Below the pieces are notes generated by a model, which was not told the origin of the DNA, searched no databases, and saw nothing but the letters and a program-made list of their open reading frames with translations. Shown here piece after piece: positions 59,401 to 64,000 of a DNA stretch of 64,000 bases. Made by a program: the position numbers and the translations under genes. The stretch covers positions 697,001 through 761,000 of the forward strand of contig JARHVA010003636.1 in NCBI GenBank assembly GCA_037957365.1, in the 5' to 3' direction. Each line of letters starts with the position of its first letter. Position 1 is the first letter of the stretch. This stretch comes from Torreya grandis. Its lineage: Eukaryota > Streptophyta > Pinopsida > Cupressales > Taxaceae.

Positions 59401-62400
59401 CTTTAATTACAATGATGGCCTTCCTTATTTCACATTTTCTCTTAATGAGTTTAAAAAGGGTTCTCATATCCAAACATGTGAAATAGATAATTCTGAAGGA
59501 AAACTATTTTTATTGAATATACCCATTCATTCTGGGAAACATCATAACAAAAAGCAAACAAGTGTAGGTGGTGACATTAGGGAAGAAAGGATAATCACAT
59601 GCTAGATCATATAGGTAATATTAAGGCATCCACTTCCTTATACCCAAGTTGAATAGTTATGCGATGGTTGAGTAGCTAGAGGTAAAGTTTGGAATATTAT
59701 GACCGATCTCTACAAGGTTATTTATTGTTCAAGTTCATATAATAACTAAGACACCCACACTGCCTTATATGGTTATATAGTTTAGAATTAGGTATATACA
59801 TATAAATATACAATTTTATGACAGCTAAACACACATATATACATATATTTTAGAAAGTAACATTCTAAAATTTTCCCATGAACACACATTAAAATTGAAA
59901 GCACTACCTAAATGGCAAGTAGAGTTGAGGACTTCTTCTTCATTTTTCTATGCTTTCTCTCCCTCTCCTATGATACACCTCCTTTTCCACCTTCTCAAGC
60001 TCCATCTTCCTCTAAATGGATAAATATCTTATATCCCATCCTTGTCTTAATTTTTTCTTATATTAAAATAGGCATAGTCTTTTTTACTTTAAGACCTTTT
60101 TCTTGTTTTTTTATTCTTTATTTCTTTTATCTTTAAAATGGAATTCTCTTTTTCTATTTTTATGTATTTTTTTACATGATTTTTATTAAATAAATAATTT
60201 TCTTTATTTTTGCTTTAATCACTTTATAAGGTTTTACACATTTTAATTTTCTAATTATTTAATGATAAATAATTATTTAGCATAATTAATTCATCATAAT
60301 GATCTAATAATGATGTTACTAATGTAATCCACTAACATTTTAAAATAAAAATGAATTAAGCAATAAATAATATGAGATTTATTTTAGAAACAAGATTAAT
60401 TCCACACTAGGCATAACTCACAACTGACACACAACTACTATGCAAAAATATTTATCTAATTACAAAAAACATCCAAAAACACACTATGCTAACCCTTTTA
60501 TTATTCATCTAACATGAATTACTTATGTGGTGTGTACATGGTTCTATCCATTTCTCTATCATCCTCTAACATCTCCATATACGTCACCCTCTCCAATTAT
60601 GCTCTCTCTTCATCACATTCTGAGGGATGGGTTCTCCTATGTCACCCTCACAACAAAGCAGGTAGTTAGGCCATAATAGTTACAATTTACATACATCATA
60701 AAATATAGCTAAAATATCAAATCAATATGATCATAAATTAAACTTATACTTACAGCTAACTCATAGCAATGTGATCATGAAACCAAAGTAATATATTATT
60801 GTCACATAATATCATATATCAAAGCTTACATAAAAATACTTAAATCCAATTTTGTCAACTATAGATATCTGTAGATAATCTAATAAGTTTGCTTGGTGAG
60901 GAAATTGAGATGTAACATCTTTCACCCATAAATCTAGTCATCATTCCAAATGATTCTTATTCAAACATTAAATTTGAATTAAAAATATTACTCAATAGAT
61001 AAATAAAATAATATAAGGTATCAAATCAAGTAAATAAATGTGAAATTACATATATAACTCATTGAATTTCTCTCAAGTTGCACTATTATTAAAGTACTGA
61101 TCTTATAATACCTTGCCCTGTGACACTTCCCTATTATGCAAACAAGGTTTCCTAGTGTTCTTTACATTTATTGGTTCTATCATGACCATCCCAATGTCTA
61201 GAAATAAAAGACCATCTCTTACATATCTTGGTAAAAGTTTCACTAACTTCCTAAGAGCACATTATTTCATCATACAAGCCAAAACAAATGACCAAGTAGA
61301 ATTCCACAAAACCTTCCAGCCCCTCGATGCATCTCTCTAACCTAGAGAGTATTTTTCTCATTTCAAAGAAAAGTATTTTAGGAACTTGGCAAGAATGATG
61401 TGTATAAGTTAATACTATCACTACTCCATGTAGCTTCTGATAATTATAATGTGTTAATACTGTCACTACTTCATAGAGGTCTTGATAAGTATGATGATGT
61501 ATAGGAACTGGAAATACTACATTTTCAATGTATAAAAAATTAAGGAATAAATGTTCGACCGTATACATGTGTATGACCATACAATTGATTTTGATAAGTA
61601 TGTTTATTAAATCTTAGATGTGATAAGTCCATCTGTCAGATCCAAACTCAATAACTATAGAGTCAATGTGAGGCTAAGTAGGATCCACTCATATTACTTA
61701 GTACTCACATTCCTAATTCACCACTCTTCCCTTAGGTTTCCATGACATAATGGTTTCCAAAATGTGTATAAGATTAAATGAATCAAAATTTTATAGTAAA
61801 ATATCATATAAATCAATAATACATGCTAAATAATTCCAGATGGATCAACATACATACAAGAGAAATCATACAATTAGTATGTAATTGTATTAAGTTGCCA
61901 CAAGCCAAACATAAATAGTATCATATTCATAGCTTAAATGATAATGTTATATTCATGGTTAAGATGAAATAATGTTAAAATTAACATAATATACAAAATC
62001 CAAGGATCAACCTTCCTTACAACTTTATAGAGGAATAAGTGAGACAATATCTCCCTACTTACTTGGTTAGTACACAAGTTAAAAAATTATCTCAACTACT
62101 AGATTGACAAGATGTTCTGCATATCCTATACTCTACTCACTTCCGATGAAAGGTAAAAAATATATTTTCAAAACAACATTCATTAATAAACACACACACA
62201 CAAATCTAATCAAGGGTATATAATATCATAATAATTATAATCAAATTATAATTCTTAAACTATAATTAATATAAATTCAACATTTTCCACTCCACATGGT
62301 ATAAGTTCACAAGTTAGATAAATTAGTGACCGTAAAGAGTTACAAGTGAAAATTAGAGAACTATCATCTCAAAAAAAAAAATTCCTACATACCCTCACAA

Positions 62401-63434
62401 AGAAAACACCGTAACTCAATGTTTCCAAATCACTACTTACTCACCAAATCTATAAGTATAGTATCACAATCTATCTCCATAATTAGGAGATAAAATACTA
62501 ACCATAAAGATGTATCAATCTAACCAATCCTAAAAATTATCTCTCTATAAGAAGTAGAAGATATTATCCCATGACTCAAGGGAATATGGTCAAACAACAT
62601 TTCAAAAATAAGTTCTTGTTTAAGATAACACTAAATCAACATCATGAAAATATCAATCCTCTCGGTAGCTTATAATGATGTCAAAGGAGAATGAGATAAA
62701 AATAAATCGCCTCTAAGCTAACTAAGAGAGTTGACACTTCTTCCTAATACACATAACTTAAGGGTGTTAATCCATAAATAACCTCTTAACACATAGGAAT
62801 TCTCAACCAAAACATCCACACTCTTCTATAAGAAAATTCCCACTGCCTTAGATGGTACTTACTAAAAATAGTCTTATACAATTTTCCATTCCTAGGATTA
62901 GTGAATATAAGACATAAAACCTAAAGCACATATATTTAAGTGAGAATCATCCCATGCTTATTAAACACTCACAACACAAAAAAAAAATGGAAAAGATAAC
63001 TTTATTACCAATAAATATGTAATCACACTTGAGGTGTTTGATTTAAGTGATCAAACTATGATAGAAATCTCTTGTTCATAACTCATGAACTATGTTATGT
63101 ACTCACCTACCCAAATCTTGTATACAACCATCACCATTGAGACACTCAATAAGCCAACCCATAAATAACTCAAAAGGTTATGAGTGCTCCTAAGGGTATA
63201 CACTCAATGTTCCCCACACACATTTTATGAATGTCTCATACTAACAATAGTCACCAAGCCATACATGAAGATCTACCAAGTCTCAAAACTCCAATCACAG
63301 TGTAACATGGTTCCATACTGAGGCACCACAAATACAAAATAATAGTGAAATAATTCATGTCACTAGGTTCACACTGGTGAATAGAAAGACAAAAATTCTA
63401 ATGGACTCATTAAGTCCTAGAGTTCAAGCCACAA
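56461..63434. other. Internal region of the LTR element, no coding motif
   Basis: Contains a (TA)n run at about 58774-58797, a pyrimidine-rich stretch at about 59926-59990, and a plus-strand open stretch at 59912-60136 that is only T-rich. A minus-strand open stretch at 61251-61580 has no recognised domain, and a tandem duplication lies inside it. I see no polymerase sequence on either strand. Confidence 0.5.
61408..61496 (+). repeat. 45-bp tandem duplication
   Basis: Copies at about 61408-61451 and 61452-61496 share GTTAATACTRTCACTACT-CAT and CTTGATAA-TAT-ATG-like words. They lie inside a minus-strand open stretch and preserve its frame only roughly. Confidence 0.8.
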
Positions 63435-63445
63435 CTTTGATACCA
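63435..63445 (-). other. Primer binding site, tRNA-Met type
   Basis: Minus-strand TGGTATCAAAG, two bases inside the right LTR edge (63448). It agrees with the usual plant retrotransposon primer site complementary to initiator tRNA-Met (TGGTATCAGAG) at 10 of 11 positions. It sets the element's orientation. Confidence 0.8.
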
Positions 63446-63447
63446 CA

Positions 63448-64000
63448 TGCAACAACCCCACTAGGTTAGACATAGAAATACATGATTTTTTTAAATTAAA
63501 CATATATACCATAAATATATTACATAAAGATAATATAAATAGAGATCATATATATACTCAAGTGTGATAATAGTAAATACATATCACATCTTATATCACA
63601 AATCTCTAATGTTATGAGAACACTACATAGATTGAATATAGAAAGTAATTAAATCAACTCAACCATAACTGATATAAGTCTACAACCATTATTGTCAATA
63701 TAAAATAATAAGTAAGCATAATTATTCATGACAATATTAAATAATAAATACAATACAATATAGTATACATGTCTCCCCTAGAGCATAGTTACCAAACTCA
63801 AGTATCTATGGCAATCTCAAGTGTCATCTCGATAAGTAGTACTATTGTGGAGAGGGAGAGCATCATCTGAATGATTTTCTACACCAACCATAGACCAATG
63901 ATCCCCCACACTAATATCATTAGGAAATAGCCTTTCCTTTATGGATGAGTAGATAGTGATGGCATAGGAATCTAGAGGGATAAGCAAGTACCTATGTGTT
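63448..64000 (-). repeat. 5' LTR (right copy), truncated by window end
   Basis: Begins TGCAACAACCCC on the plus strand next to the primer site and matches 55912-56460. It carries an extra segment around 63780-63805 that the left copy lacks. Confidence 0.85.

Larger units (their letters stand above)
55912..64000 (-). mobile_element. LTR element without recognised coding sequence, runs off the window
   Basis: Two LTR copies: left from 55912 (TGTAACAACCC) and right from 63448 (TGCAACAACCCC), matching for over 500 bases until the window ends. A primer binding site adjoins the right copy on the minus strand, so the element is in minus orientation, with the 5' LTR on the right. The roughly 6 kb between the LTRs shows no gag, RT or integrase motif on either strand. 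This fits a large retrotransposon derivative, a non-autonomous class that keeps only LTRs and priming sites. Complete decay is an alternative. Confidence 0.7.

Overview
The window looks like nuclear DNA of a seed plant with a large, repeat-filled, AT-rich genome. A gymnosperm is my best guess. This is inferred from old, heavily mutated Gypsy and LINE relics, an element with two RNase H domains, and one plant-type gene in 64 kb. No bacterial, organellar, tRNA or rRNA sequence was recognised.

The only intact-looking gene is a UDP-glycosyltransferase (UGT) on the minus strand at 27494-28834. It has an open frame of 446 codons and a complete 44-residue PSPG sugar-donor box. Compared with plant UGTs it lacks about 50 residues of the acceptor-side N-terminal domain. 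Its short promoter region holds a TATA-like site and a TGACG palindrome, and is bounded upstream by a LINE ORF1 relic.

Layout. 1-9.9 kb: AT-rich DNA with a Gypsy integrase tail (4.25-4.57 kb), a 338-bp tandem duplication (5.4-6.1 kb), a compound TCA/CA microsatellite (6.49-6.78 kb), an unidentified minus-strand coding relic (7.0-7.5 kb) and three copies of a 393-bp unit (8.45-9.64 kb). 9.9-17.8 kb: a minus-strand Gypsy element with both LTRs, a polypurine tract, gag and protease but no recognisable polymerase; its 3' region carries clustered small palindromes. 18.0-22.1 kb: a plus-strand L1-type LINE relic with endonuclease, reverse transcriptase and zf-RVT sequence. 22.1-24.6 kb: a gag scrap, an LTR fragment, a possible LINE tail and a tandem duplication. 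24.6-27.3 kb: very AT-rich spacer. 27.5-30.4 kb: the UGT and a LINE ORF1 relic. 31.3-36.6 kb: LTR-type sequence with a polypurine tract and successive tandem-repeat families, without recognised coding capacity. 38.4-49.9 kb: a Tat/Ogre-like Gypsy relic in the order unidentified 5' ORF, protease, archaeal-type RNase H, reverse transcriptase, RNase H, integrase. A 995-bp solo LTR with a perfect 5-bp target duplication interrupts the reverse transcriptase. 49.9-55.2 kb: a second LTR-like copy followed by the 5' half of the same element. 55.9-64.0 kb: a minus-strand LTR element with a tRNA-Met-type primer binding site and no recognised coding sequence, running off the window.

The most unusual points are the archaeal-type RNase H placed before the reverse transcriptase, the unidentified 5' ORF region shared by two tandem copies, palindromic repeats that recur in the 3' regions of two different non-autonomous elements, and the in-frame deletion in the only gene. 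All transposon coding regions carry stops or frameshifts. Their calls rest on motif reading by eye, not on searches.
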